From NCBI RefSeq assembly GCF_020630935.1, contig NZ_JAHDIG010000013.1, forward strand, positions 1 to 64,000: 64,000 nucleotides of DNA. Reading direction: 5' to 3'. This stretch comes from Bernardetia sp. (GTDB lineage Bacteria > Bacteroidota > Bacteroidia > Cytophagales > Bernardetiaceae). The position numbers and the translations under genes were made by a program. The notes under the pieces were generated by a model. It worked only from the letters and a program-made list of their open reading frames with translations, searched no databases and had not been told where the DNA came from. Within the stretch, counting starts at the first letter, position 1, and every line of letters starts with the position of its first letter. This document shows, in pieces, positions 28,401-36,789 of this stretch.

Positions 28401-29590
28401 TCTTGACAAATAATATCGATTTTATCATTCAAAAAATGATAGAAACGGGAGCAGACTGGCTTACTGAAAATAGCGAAAAAGTAGCAGAACAAGTTTATGA
28501 AGCAGCCTATAACGAGCAAAAAGCAGCTTTTATTTATAAAAAAGCTATCAAAAAAACAGCAAAGGAACTCGCTACCGAAGGCATACCCAAATTTTTACTC
28601 AAAGAAATTGAGAGTGTAAACCGTTTGGTGCATAATGAAGTAGAGCGCATTGGAGAGGTTTCTTTGGGAGAAGTGGGCGTAAAACTCAATGATGCGTATT
28701 TGGAAAAAACAGTTTCTAATCTGTTGGGAAATGAAACCACACAAAAGGCTGTTAGAGATTTGACAAATCAACTTTTGCATACACTTTTTCAAACCAAAGT
28801 TTCGACGTTTGTTTCAGTTACAGATATTCATTCCTTAGAAGACTTGCAAAACCTACTACAAACCGAACTCAAACTAGCAGGAAAGCACCTCAAAACGCAT
28901 TATTTTTCCAACAAAAAAGAGCTTCAAGAAAAGCCAAACGAACTCATTATTGGTGTGATTGAATCTATCTTACAAAAAAATAGCTTCGAAAATCAAGAAA
29001 ATAATTTAAGTTCGAATACGGCACTTTGGCAGCGCATTGATAAGCCTGCCTTGAAGCAAACTATTGAAAAGGCGAGTAAACAGATTTTGAAATCGGCTGC
29101 CTTAGATGCACAAGGGCGAAGGGTAGTAGCACTTCTCTTTGAGAGAATTAAGAAAATTCCTGCAGATGAGTTTGTAGATTGGAGTATTTTGGAAAAAGAC
29201 ATTTCAAATGCGATTCAAAAACAGCTCAATGAACCTAAAAATAAACTTCTTTTTGAAGAAGCCTTATCGCATTTTATTCAAAGAAATCTACTGCCAACAC
29301 TCAAAAATATTCCAAATGAAAGTAAGAATTTTGTAGTAGAACTTTTATTAAATGCAGGTTTGGAAGCCTTACAGGAAGAATTACCTCATATTTTGGCTTC
29401 TATTCCGATAAAAGATATTGTGGTAAAAGAAATTTCGCAGATGCCACCAGAAGAGATTGAAGCCTTATTTAATTCTTTTGCCAAAAAGTATTTTGATAGG
29501 CTAGTGCAATACGGTTTTGGTTTTGGAATTGCCTTTGGTCTTACGTTAGACACGCTTTTGGAGTTTGGTTTGAGTTATGTTCCACAGTAG
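25424..29590 (+). CDS. giant tandem DUF445 membrane-associated protein
   Basis: 1388 residues, about three times the usual DUF445 length. Two copies of the DUF445 start motif are visible: residues 8-30 (ALTGAFVGYITNDLAIQMLF) and about 690-715 (AYGVTGLGTNWIALQMIF), the second followed by VPLTPGIVIKNRERFANNMG (about 725-744), the usual family continuation. Glycine-rich helices occur there and at the C terminus (YGFGFGIAFGLTLDTLLEFG, about 1365-1384). Between are long amphipathic alpha-helical repeats. An internal duplication joining two halves into one membrane-anchored protein is inferred. Function of DUF445 is unknown; single gene. Confidence 0.8.
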   Translation: MVGLTYAAKALTGAFVGYITNDLAIQMLFRKRFGLGGIFLKTHHEFVLNISKLVERDILNHKTLLPQVENEEFRKALQKTVQTYIETKLAYSVEENFTLQDIPKFKETTNIVREQLKSNLPQTLEPFLLHLSKETTLGDAVSDEQWQSVSKNIVEELTAGVSEWNSLEKLVRDFADEIGNESISSFIHPDLQKTIKDELHFLTADLHLLLEAQHKKPIENLINQTFEELEIEELVASLAERVSKKRLIDILGEDKAAHLASEILKRLQAILQTEEGVKILDVFSDFLINTLEKEEKTIFELLDKNTKVTLEKFFAHQFPAILVKVIGWLYSRQRELEILIDQTFTNNVESGFKNWLVKVFVGSISQTADIIGKVTSIIDSYRRNPEEVAKELTTQVVEYLESKSIGEIVSGLKTQNTVVSLTKILRKNVGDALGRMDVMPIAKLFLEKEIGEFIPTEKLIPFLLTNLNKFRKDSVQTLIFNPKFSERLTKELNKRLDKILQTPLNELIVAEQRKKIAINFENWAVEKSQNHQEEIAKFLAKHISTRVNEQPLSRLISADQIEELAIALTNRADSYTIDFLKDVETSEVRNYLTSLKQFPNLSEDLSKTLHKFLIQNLNTLVEGRIEEIVQLNLSRQTPETIRTMVEKFMGKELKPITALGALWGGIAGGALAGMPEINNLALKYTVPALAYGVTGLGTNWIALQMIFKPYEKKYFPLTGKTVAVPLTPGIVIKNRERFANNMGNFVGDKLMSEEGLRTSFESSKDKILIGAKNWIQSDNYAKIYEYTEDYKAFIAQKGAELGWKLVENFATDDKLDELLKKGISPYKKFTLEDIDTASFESTVLRYIQDDSLSNLVTNTAFEQIENYLKSHDTLGDALPQSVRTVLYDKIRNWISLEMDSFFEKIDSDEQINFLLNQLNSEFAEKATERTIQSYLSKKQTRNLEVKLADYLVEQLQNSQTQSKIFDFINKNIATEIADEKKIGELFDGTLLNLLTNNIDFIIQKMIETGADWLTENSEKVAEQVYEAAYNEQKAAFIYKKAIKKTAKELATEGIPKFLLKEIESVNRLVHNEVERIGEVSLGEVGVKLNDAYLEKTVSNLLGNETTQKAVRDLTNQLLHTLFQTKVSTFVSVTDIHSLEDLQNLLQTELKLAGKHLKTHYFSNKKELQEKPNELIIGVIESILQKNSFENQENNLSSNTALWQRIDKPALKQTIEKASKQILKSAALDAQGRRVVALLFERIKKIPADEFVDWSILEKDISNAIQKQLNEPKNKLLFEEALSHFIQRNLLPTLKNIPNESKNFVVELLLNAGLEALQEELPHILASIPIKDIVVKEISQMPPEEIEALFNSFAKKYFDRLVQYGFGFGIAFGLTLDTLLEFGLSYVPQ

Positions 29591-29612
29591 AAAAAATACA
29601 ATCACACCTGTA

Positions 29613-29633
29613 GGTCAAACGGCTTGCCTTTGA
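29613..29633. other. short hairpin after DUF445 gene
   Basis: GTCAAACGG...CCTTTGAC forms a small stem without a T run; possible weak terminator. Confidence 0.3.
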
Positions 29634-29661
29634 CAAAACAATAACAAAAAAAATAGAACCT

Positions 29662-29988
29662 ATGGGTTTATTTGATACTATAAAGATAGATGTTGATAAA
29701 TTGCCTATTTTAGAAGATAAAAAAGAACAGTTAAAAGCAGTTCAAGTTGATTGGCAAACAAAGGATTTAGAACCTAATCTATCAACTTATGAAATTACAG
29801 ATGATGGCAAACTACTTCTGATAAAATCTGGATGGGGGGAAGATAATATTGACATTCCAAAAGAAATAGACTTTCATGGAATACTCAACTTCTATGGAGA
29901 TGTAGGTAAAGATTGGTATGAGTTTTACGCAAAATTTACAGACGGAAAGCTGATTGAAATTACAGGAGGATTAAATAATTGGGGCTAA
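29662..29988 (+). CDS. small hypothetical protein
   Basis: 108 residues, acidic, predicted beta-rich (MGLFDTIKIDVDKLPIL start; DWYEFYAKFTDGKLIEITGG end). No family recognised with confidence. It is the first of three closely spaced plus-strand genes (29662, 30063, 31412), which may form an operon. A cytoplasmic protein by lack of a signal. Confidence 0.65.
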   Translation: MGLFDTIKIDVDKLPILEDKKEQLKAVQVDWQTKDLEPNLSTYEITDDGKLLLIKSGWGEDNIDIPKEIDFHGILNFYGDVGKDWYEFYAKFTDGKLIEITGGLNNWG

Positions 29989-30062
29989 ATACAATGAGTT
30001 ATCAAATCAGACAGCCAAGTCAAAAGATTTATGCTAAAGATAAACTTTTAAACTTTGTAAAA

Positions 30063-31391
30063 ATGAAAAACCTCCTTTCACTACTTTGCATTTTGTTGCT
30101 TGCTATTAGTTGCAAAACAAATTCTACCACTTCGAAGGTAAAAAACAGTCAAGAACTTATCATTACATCTGATATTGACTTATTTTGGAAGGCTTATGAT
30201 AAAATCATACAAACTACAGATACTACTTTACAACAAAAATACCTTCAAGAACTTTATTTTGATAAAGGTTCAAGTGGTTTAGATGGAATCATCAAAGCTA
30301 GAAATTATACAGCAGCAGAATACCTACGAGCCATCAATAACTACCCTCTGTTTTGGCAATCGGTACGAAAAAATACGCTAAAGGCAGAAAATATTAGCAA
30401 AGAATTGGAATATGGTATTGAGCGTTTGAAGAGAGTTTATCCCAATCTCAAACCTACAAAAATGTATTTTACAGTCGGTGCTTTGCGTACCAACGGAACG
30501 GCTATCGATGGAATGCTTTTGATTGGTTCGGAACTCGCTATGGCAGATACAAGTACAGTTGCTTCAGAGTTTCCTAAAAACTTTAGTTACCTCAAAGATT
30601 ATTTCAAAACCAATCCGATTGAGAACATAGTTGCTCTCAATATCCATGAATACGTACACACTCAGCAAAATACTACTGGTGGATACGATTTGCTCTCACA
30701 AGCTTTGTTTGAGGGAGTGGCAGAGTTTATTCCTGTGATAGCTCTTAAAAAAAAATCGAATACGCCAGCGATTGCTTTCGGAAAAGCAAACGAGAAAAAG
30801 GTAAGAGAGATTTTTGAAAAAGAGATGTTTTCACCTTGGTATTATAACTGGATTTGGAACGATAATAAGAATGAATTTCAAGTGCGAGATTTGGGTTATT
30901 ACGTGGGGTATGCAATGGCAGAAAAATATTATAACCAGTCAGAAAATAAGCAGGAAGCCATTAAAAACTTGATAGAATTAGATTACACGAGTAGAGAAAA
31001 TGCAGAGAATTTTATAGATAAAACAGGTTACTTTGAAAAACCTCTTTCACAATTACGAAAAGAATATGAAAAGAACCGACCAAAAGTAATAGCTATCGAA
31101 GAGTTTGAAAATAATAGCCAAAGCGTAGATAGAGAGGTTACTACTATCACAGTTGTTTTTTCTAAGAAAATGGATACTCGTTTTCGTTCTTTTGAGTTGG
31201 GAGAGTTAGGAAGAGAACACTACCCAGAGTTTGAAAAAATAGAGTTTTCAGAAGATGGTAAAAAGCTCATTTTCTATCCGAAACAACTGGACAAAAACAA
31301 AACTTATCAGATAGTTTTGGAAGAGGGGTTTCGCTCCAAAAAATATAATTTGCCTTTGAAAAGACAGTTAATAGAATTTAAGACCAAGTAA
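30063..31391 (+). CDS. lipoprotein with gluzincin-like HExxH site and Big_5 domain
   Basis: 442 residues from the chosen ATG at 30063, which begins a textbook lipoprotein signal (MKNLLSLLCILLLAISC); an in-frame ATG 84 bases upstream overlaps the preceding gene and lacks a signal. The catalytic-looking site NIHEYVHTQQ (about 193-202) has HExxH and is followed at about 215-220 by FEGVAEFI with the third acidic ligand, as in gluzincin metallopeptidases. A C-terminal Ig-like Big_5 region (about 345-442; ITVVFSKKMD, KKLIFYPKQLDKNKTYQIVL in parts) follows. Likely a surface or periplasmic zinc peptidase; substrate unknown. No close family named. Confidence 0.75.
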   Translation: MKNLLSLLCILLLAISCKTNSTTSKVKNSQELIITSDIDLFWKAYDKIIQTTDTTLQQKYLQELYFDKGSSGLDGIIKARNYTAAEYLRAINNYPLFWQSVRKNTLKAENISKELEYGIERLKRVYPNLKPTKMYFTVGALRTNGTAIDGMLLIGSELAMADTSTVASEFPKNFSYLKDYFKTNPIENIVALNIHEYVHTQQNTTGGYDLLSQALFEGVAEFIPVIALKKKSNTPAIAFGKANEKKVREIFEKEMFSPWYYNWIWNDNKNEFQVRDLGYYVGYAMAEKYYNQSENKQEAIKNLIELDYTSRENAENFIDKTGYFEKPLSQLRKEYEKNRPKVIAIEEFENNSQSVDREVTTITVVFSKKMDTRFRSFELGELGREHYPEFEKIEFSEDGKKLIFYPKQLDKNKTYQIVLEEGFRSKKYNLPLKRQLIEFKTK

Positions 31392-31411
31392 ATTTGATTA
31401 ATCTTTGAAAA

Positions 31412-32497
31412 ATGACAGAAAAATACAAATATTCAGAAAAAGACATCAAGATTTTAACTCTTGATGAGTCTATGCGACAGCGTCCTCAAATGTATTTTGG
31501 AAAACTAACGAACAGAGGGTTTATATACAATTTAAAAGTGATTTTACAAGATGTCTATGAATTATCACAAGCAAATTTGATTTCTATAGAATTAATTGAG
31601 ACACATTCTGTCAAAATCAGATTTGAAAATTTTAAAAGGTCAATAGAAAAGAAATGGATTGATTATCAAGGATTAGAGTTATATAAAATACCGTCTAACT
31701 ACCTTTTTCTTTTTGAACTACAAGCCTTCAAAGCACTAAGTACTGACTTTATTATTCGCTCAAAAGATTTTAAGCAAGTTTATAAAGATGGAAAACTCAT
31801 AAAAAATACAGAAACGACAGATTTGATTGATGGTTGGCTAGAAGTAGAATTTACATTAGATAGACAGTTTTGGAAAGATTTTGAGTTCAATACAGATTAT
31901 ATTCATCAAGAAATAAGAGATTTTGCTTTTTTAAATAAAAACATCAAGTTTAAGCTAAACTATTTTACTGATAATGAGGAAAACAAAATTACGTATCACT
32001 TCAAAAATGGGTTAAAAGACAAAGTAAATAACGAACTCTTGAACGGACATGGAGGAAGTGATTTACAAATGGAGGTTGAGCTAAAGCAAGAACAATTTGA
32101 GCTAGAAGCTGCCTTTGCTTTTAGAGAATACGATATAGACGAGCCTATTTTGAAATCGTATGTCAATAAAGCCTATACACCAGAAGATGGAACACACGTA
32201 GAAGCTGTTTTGAAAGGAATTACGTATGGAATAATGGCGTATCTTCAAAAACATGAACTTACTGGAAATCATAGAATTTCAGAACAATCCGTTCGAAAAA
32301 ATATCATATTATTTCTCAACGTCCAATTTTTCAATATTGATATGCAAATGTTTAAATATCGCACGAAATACAAACTAGACAACGTAGGAATTATTGAACC
32401 TATTTCAACTCATATTTCTAAACTCGTTTTTGAAAAGTTAGAGAGTGATAAAGAAATAGCAGAAAAAATTATCAAGAAATTCAGAATCTATGAGTAA
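31412..32497 (+). CDS. GyrB-derived protein lacking ATPase motifs
   Basis: 361 residues. Residues 16-30 (LTLDESMRQRPQMYFG) align with the GyrB start LEAVRKRPGMYIG, residues about 150-200 with the GyrB segment ending AFLNK, and about 255-295 (YVNKAYTPEDGTHVEAVLKG) with the transducer motif NNINTxEGGTHL. Residues 317-319 (RTK, then YKLDN) match the QTK-loop lysine. But the GHKL signatures (ExxxN-box, DNGRG, ATP lid) are absent: where they should be, the sequence reads ILQDVYELSQ and VKIRFENFK. I infer a protein that keeps the transducer fold and lost ATP hydrolysis. It follows the lipoprotein gene by 20 bases. Role unknown. Confidence 0.8.
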   Translation: MTEKYKYSEKDIKILTLDESMRQRPQMYFGKLTNRGFIYNLKVILQDVYELSQANLISIELIETHSVKIRFENFKRSIEKKWIDYQGLELYKIPSNYLFLFELQAFKALSTDFIIRSKDFKQVYKDGKLIKNTETTDLIDGWLEVEFTLDRQFWKDFEFNTDYIHQEIRDFAFLNKNIKFKLNYFTDNEENKITYHFKNGLKDKVNNELLNGHGGSDLQMEVELKQEQFELEAAFAFREYDIDEPILKSYVNKAYTPEDGTHVEAVLKGITYGIMAYLQKHELTGNHRISEQSVRKNIILFLNVQFFNIDMQMFKYRTKYKLDNVGIIEPISTHISKLVFEKLESDKEIAEKIIKKFRIYE

Positions 32498-32528
32498 ACA
32501 AGGAAAATATCCCCAAAAGTACATATCT

Positions 32529-32948
32529 CTAAAGTTTTGACCAGTTTTCATATTGAAGCTCATCTATTCTACCAAAATGCTTTTCATTGTTCGTAATCAG
32601 TATATAACCTTCTACAATGGCTGTGGCAGCAATCAGAATATCATTATGAGCAATGCTATTGCCTTCTTTTTTTAAGGTGGCGTAAATTTGTGCTGCTTTT
32701 TTAGCAATTTCTTTGCTTATGGGCAAGATGGTTTGAGCCATCAGAAACTCATCAATTTCATTTGTTCTCTCTTCTGTATCTGCAAAATAAAGTCCATTCA
32801 AAAGCTCATAATAGGTAATAATGCTAATAGAAAATGTTCGATTTGCTTTCAGATAGTCATTTATTTGTTGTGTTGCTTGCTGCTCGTGGGCTTTTCTATT
32901 GCGAAAGAAAAAAGAAAGTATATCTGTGTCTATGAGTATAGGTTTCAT
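32529..32948 (-). CDS. PIN-domain (VapC-like) ribonuclease
   Basis: 139 residues, typical VapC length. The four acidic or polar metal positions are visible: D7/D9 (LIDTDIL), E48 (TYYELLNGL), D103 (AHNDILIAATA) and a late position where VapC usually has a second acidic pair but here N120/N121 (TNNEKHF). PIN toxins cut tRNA or rRNA. No VapB antitoxin is adjacent: its ATG directly abuts the TAG of a lipoprotein gene on the same strand. It may be an orphan or use a distant antitoxin. Confidence 0.8.
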   Translation of the reverse strand: MKPILIDTDILSFFFRNRKAHEQQATQQINDYLKANRTFSISIITYYELLNGLYFADTEERTNEIDEFLMAQTILPISKEIAKKAAQIYATLKKEGNSIAHNDILIAATAIVEGYILITNNEKHFGRIDELQYENWSKL

Positions 32949-33692
32949 CTACTGCTTGTCCATTTCTTTGTTTAAATATTCCTTTGTCGTATAGATGGCA
33001 TTTACTACAATATTTTTATTTACATCTATTACAAATTCGCTAAGTCCTATGTGCGATTTATTTCTAGGATTCCAGTCGTAGGTATAGCCAAGCTGACTCC
33101 ATGGATATTTTTTATCTATTTCACATCCGTAATAACGACTTATCCTATTTTTATTTATCCAATCTTGATAGGATTCTTCTGTATCTTTAGGAAAGCATAA
33201 ATCACATGCATTGTCTGTAATTTCTTTGTCTGGACAAGGACGAAACAAATCCTCTGGTTTTACCCAAAACTCTACAAAATAGCTGTATGTAGCATTGGGA
33301 GGCAGCCCCAATAGTTGCTTCAATCTCATATCTACATCTTTAGCATGTTCTTTTTTCATTCTCTGATATAGCTCAGGAGCTGTTGTTACCCATATCTGAT
33401 AACTTCCAGTATTATAATGAGTAGAATCTATGTATTTTTGGTAAAATGAGATGTTTTGCTTCCAAGTAACCACCAAAATATGCTCTTCTCCGTTGATTGT
33501 TTTACGAACTAAATTCTCATTTTGAGAATTTATAGTTACCAATCTGTCATATACTTTATTTTCTGTCGGAGACATAGAATTTTCTATGGCTTTCTGATAT
33601 ACAGCAAATGCTTTTTCTTGAGATAGCTTGACAGATGTGCAGCTTACTAAAAGCAAGAGCGCAAAAAAAACAACTAGATTACTTTTTTTCAT
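32949..33692 (-). CDS. hypothetical lipoprotein
   Basis: 247 residues with a lipoprotein signal (MKKSNLVVFFALLLLVSC, Cys18). The mature part has a late cluster of four cysteines (CPDKE...CDLCF...GCEI, about 155-200), perhaps disulfides or a metal site. No family recognised. Its stop codon abuts the start of the PIN gene, implying translational coupling, although the two act in different compartments. Confidence 0.65.
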   Translation of the reverse strand: MKKSNLVVFFALLLLVSCTSVKLSQEKAFAVYQKAIENSMSPTENKVYDRLVTINSQNENLVRKTINGEEHILVVTWKQNISFYQKYIDSTHYNTGSYQIWVTTAPELYQRMKKEHAKDVDMRLKQLLGLPPNATYSYFVEFWVKPEDLFRPCPDKEITDNACDLCFPKDTEESYQDWINKNRISRYYGCEIDKKYPWSQLGYTYDWNPRNKSHIGLSEFVIDVNKNIVVNAIYTTKEYLNKEMDKQ

Positions 33693-33761
33693 GTGATTAA
33701 ATAACTTTGAGAGTGGCTATAATTAAAAACCAAAATAACTATAAAACTAGCTACTTCAAAG

Positions 33762-33798
33762 AAAAAGTCTGCTCAATGTGATACTGAACAGACTTTTT
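33762..33798 (-). terminator. terminator after DPP III gene
   Basis: AAAAAGTCTG and CAGACTTTTT form a 10-bp stem with further TCA/TGA pairing across ATGTGATAC; it sits 25 bases after the stop of the gene at 33823. The T run works for minus-strand transcripts. Confidence 0.75.
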
Positions 33799-33822
33799 AA
33801 AGTTAAAAATAAAGTTGTTGAA

Positions 33823-35988
33823 TTACTCTGCCTTCAAAAAACTATAGTTTTCACTAAAGTTCATCATTTGTTCTGCAAAAGAAGTCGCATAACGAATTTT
33901 TACGTCTTTAATTTCGTCACCTTCCATTACTGGCTCAAGAACAGGCTGCAAAAACCCAGAGTATGGAGCAATATCAAACTGTGCATAACGTTCTTTTACT
34001 TCTTTGAGCATAGCACCATCTACTTTTACGCCGTAGCCTTCCACCAATTTTTCAGCAGCTTCATAGTCGCCTTCTGACTTAATGCGCTGAATTTCTCTTA
34101 AAAGTTCTCCAAAAATAACACGTAATTTGTCATAATCATTGACAAGGAAATACGTTTTTCCATCGATTACTTTTTTCTCAATTACATTTTCTGCGTGTCC
34201 TTTTTCATACGCCCATTTTGCTACAAGCTGACGGTTACGCATGTGGTCTTCTTCAATGTCTGCTCCTTCATCTAAACGACGAAGTTGTAACATCATTCCA
34301 TTCATTATATAGCCATCATATTCTGCTTTTCCAGCTTCCAAAGAAGGCAAAAGATTCAGCTCTACCAATTTTGGGTCTAAGAGGTAGTACAAAGCCACCA
34401 AATCGGCACGAGCTTCTTCTAACGTCGAAGAGTAGTTTTTGAGTGTTTCTTTTGGAGTTCCTACTCCATCATTTATTTGCCCAGAAGCGTGTCCGATAAC
34501 CTCGTGAAGTGCTGTGTGCATTTTTCCACCAATTTCTCCGTATTCTTTCTGACGGTTTTGGAGTTCTTCAGTCGGATAAAATTCAGCTAATGTTTTTCCT
34601 CCTGCTGCGTGATTATAGGCATCTTCAATATTTCCCAAAGAAACTGACTTCGAACCGTGCTGTTTTCTAATCCAGTTCGCATTTGGCAAATTGATTCCGA
34701 TAGGCGTGGAAGGAGCAGCATCACCCGCTTCATTGACAACTGTGATGATTCTATACGTAACACCTTTTACTTCTTTCTTTTTGTGTTCGTCCATAATGGA
34801 AGAATTATCTTCAAAATATTGAGCATTTTCAGAAAGAACAGCCATACGCTTAGAGGCTTCTTTATCATCCATAAAGATTACAGATTCGTAGTGCGCTCGG
34901 TAACCCAATGGGTCGCCATAAACTTCAATAAAACCATTGATAAAATCTACATTGGTATCTGTTGTTTCTACCCAAGCGATAGACATTTCATCAAAAGTTT
35001 TTAAGTCGCCTGTTTTGTAATACTTCACAAGTAAGTCAATTACTTTTTTCTGCTGTGCAGATTCGGCAACTGTGGAGGCTTTTTCCAACCAATAGACCAT
35101 TTTTTCTAAAGCAGCAGCATATTTTCCACGTTTGCCTTCTGTTCCGATACCATATTTATACTCATAAATTCCATCTTTTGAAAGTCCAACTAAAGCACCT
35201 TCTGGAGCTTCTCCTCTGATAAGTTGAGAGTTTAAGCCATACGAAATAGGCGTAGCATCGTTTTTATCAGCAAAAATTTTATAAAAATTTTCTACTTCTT
35301 TCTGTGAAAGATTCTCATAGAAATTGGCTGCCGAAGTCTTAACTAAATCTTGTCCTTTAGTTTTATTTACTTTCTTTCCATCTACATTTGCATCAAACAT
35401 AATAGGTTTGAGCTCAGCTAAAAATGCTGTCATTTCTTCGCCTTCTTTTGTTGGAAAGTCAGCTACATCTGAGTTATTTACCAATCCTTCAAAATACTCA
35501 TAAGAAAACTCTGGCATCATCTTTTTTTCTGAATAGTGATGATGGATTCCATTAGAAAACCAAATTCTTTTCAAATAGGTTTCGAAATTTTGCCAATCTT
35601 CTCCAGACTTATCGCCATTATAAGTTTTGTAAATATTTTCTAAGGTCTTTCTTACCAAAAGGTTATTTTTATAATTTTGGTCATACGTAATATCACGACC
35701 ACTGCGTCCAGCTTCTGAAAGATAATAAAGAAGTTTCTTTTGAGAAAGTGGTAATTCGTCGAAGCCTTTTACTTCATAACGCAAGATTCTCAAATCTGCA
35801 AAACGCTCTGAATCGTAAGGAGGAATTTCTTCTTTTTCTGTGTTGGTAGCGACAGAATCAGTAGTTACTTCTGTGGTCGTATCAGTTGGCTTTTTGTCAT
35901 TACAAGCAGGCAAAAATACTGTTCCTGCACAAAAAGCTGCCAAAAGTCCGTAATAAGAAACTTTGGATTTTAATTGAACTAAATTCAT
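33823..35988 (-). CDS. dipeptidyl peptidase III-family lipoprotein (M49)
   Basis: 721 residues. A lipoprotein signal ends in LPAC (Cys29), followed by a Thr-rich linker. The M49 signature HExxGH is HEVIGH at 495-500 and the second zinc motif EEARAD lies about 25 residues later (about 523-528), matching the HELLGH/EECRAE pair of DPP III. The enzyme removes dipeptides from the N terminus of short peptides and is usually cytoplasmic; here it should sit in the periplasm or outer membrane, which fits peptide scavenging. The terminator at 33762-33798 ends the transcript. Confidence 0.92.
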   Translation of the reverse strand: MNLVQLKSKVSYYGLLAAFCAGTVFLPACNDKKPTDTTTEVTTDSVATNTEKEEIPPYDSERFADLRILRYEVKGFDELPLSQKKLLYYLSEAGRSGRDITYDQNYKNNLLVRKTLENIYKTYNGDKSGEDWQNFETYLKRIWFSNGIHHHYSEKKMMPEFSYEYFEGLVNNSDVADFPTKEGEEMTAFLAELKPIMFDANVDGKKVNKTKGQDLVKTSAANFYENLSQKEVENFYKIFADKNDATPISYGLNSQLIRGEAPEGALVGLSKDGIYEYKYGIGTEGKRGKYAAALEKMVYWLEKASTVAESAQQKKVIDLLVKYYKTGDLKTFDEMSIAWVETTDTNVDFINGFIEVYGDPLGYRAHYESVIFMDDKEASKRMAVLSENAQYFEDNSSIMDEHKKKEVKGVTYRIITVVNEAGDAAPSTPIGINLPNANWIRKQHGSKSVSLGNIEDAYNHAAGGKTLAEFYPTEELQNRQKEYGEIGGKMHTALHEVIGHASGQINDGVGTPKETLKNYSSTLEEARADLVALYYLLDPKLVELNLLPSLEAGKAEYDGYIMNGMMLQLRRLDEGADIEEDHMRNRQLVAKWAYEKGHAENVIEKKVIDGKTYFLVNDYDKLRVIFGELLREIQRIKSEGDYEAAEKLVEGYGVKVDGAMLKEVKERYAQFDIAPYSGFLQPVLEPVMEGDEIKDVKIRYATSFAEQMMNFSENYSFLKAE

Positions 35989-36078
35989 TGTGTTAAAGGG
36001 ATTAATTTGTAAGTCTAATTTTGAGGTAAGTTAGCTCTTTTTAGTTTTTTTTGGAAAATAACTTTTTTCAAGACACAA

Positions 36079-36113
36079 AAAAACGCTTTACTTTTCCAAA
36101 ATAAAGCGTTTTT
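36079..36113 (-). terminator. terminator after DUF3276 gene
   Basis: AAAAACGCTTTA and TAAAGCGTTTTT form a perfect 12-bp stem around an 11-base loop, 20 bases after the stop. Confidence 0.85.
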
Positions 36114-36132
36114 CATATTATATATAGTTACC

Positions 36133-36546
36133 TTAGTCCCATTGTAAGTGGTCTCTTACCTCATCGTCTTCTAGGTGAGACTTTCTGTCTGAAGTTTCAT
36201 ACTCTTCATCGTACTCTCTATCAAACTGGGTAAAGTCATAATTTGGCATAAGTTCGGTCTTTACATGGTCTATAACCTCTGTCAAGCCAGCCAAAATTTT
36301 GTTTAAATCTTCTTTGTATAAAAATACCTTGTGCTTTTCGAAGTAATATCCTCCACTACGACGAAATACCTTCTTGCTTTCTGTTAGTGTAATGTAATAT
36401 TCTTCTTCCGAACGAGTAGGCTTTACATCAATAAAATAGGTACGTTTTCCTGCACGTACTTTCTTTGAGAAAATGGTCTCGTTATGATAGTTTGGTTTAG
36501 AATAATCATTGTTCTTTTCTTGCTCATCGTCGAAATACTCACTCAT
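36133..36546 (-). CDS. DUF3276 (PUR-alpha-like) nucleic-acid-binding protein
   Basis: 137 residues from ATG 36546 (MSEYFDDEQ); an in-frame ATG 39 bases upstream adds MQYILLTFLKKKQ, which is not part of the family. The core IFSKKVRAGKRTYFIDVK (about 23-40) with YYITLTESKK and KHKVFLYKEDL is diagnostic of DUF3276, a Bacteroidota family with the PUR-alpha single-strand-DNA/RNA-binding fold. The C-terminal end is acidic (EYDEEYETSD). The promoter must lie in the 240 bases shared with the divergent DUF4290 gene. Confidence 0.88.
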   Translation of the reverse strand: MSEYFDDEQEKNNDYSKPNYHNETIFSKKVRAGKRTYFIDVKPTRSEEEYYITLTESKKVFRRSGGYYFEKHKVFLYKEDLNKILAGLTEVIDHVKTELMPNYDFTQFDREYDEEYETSDRKSHLEDDEVRDHLQWD

Positions 36547-36789
36547 TTGTTTCTTTTTTAGAAAGGTTAATAAAATGTACTGCATCAGAATAGTGAAATC
36601 ACACTATTTTTGAAATTCAAATATATCAAAAACTATTTCTTTTTGAAAAATCAATTCTCAAAAACAGCGATTTAATGGTAATACATCCAGTATTCAGATA
36701 AAGATTTGCTATATTTACGGTTAGATTTTACTAGAAAATCATTTTCTTTTCCCTCATAAATAGTAGAAAGACACAAAATAACTCATACA

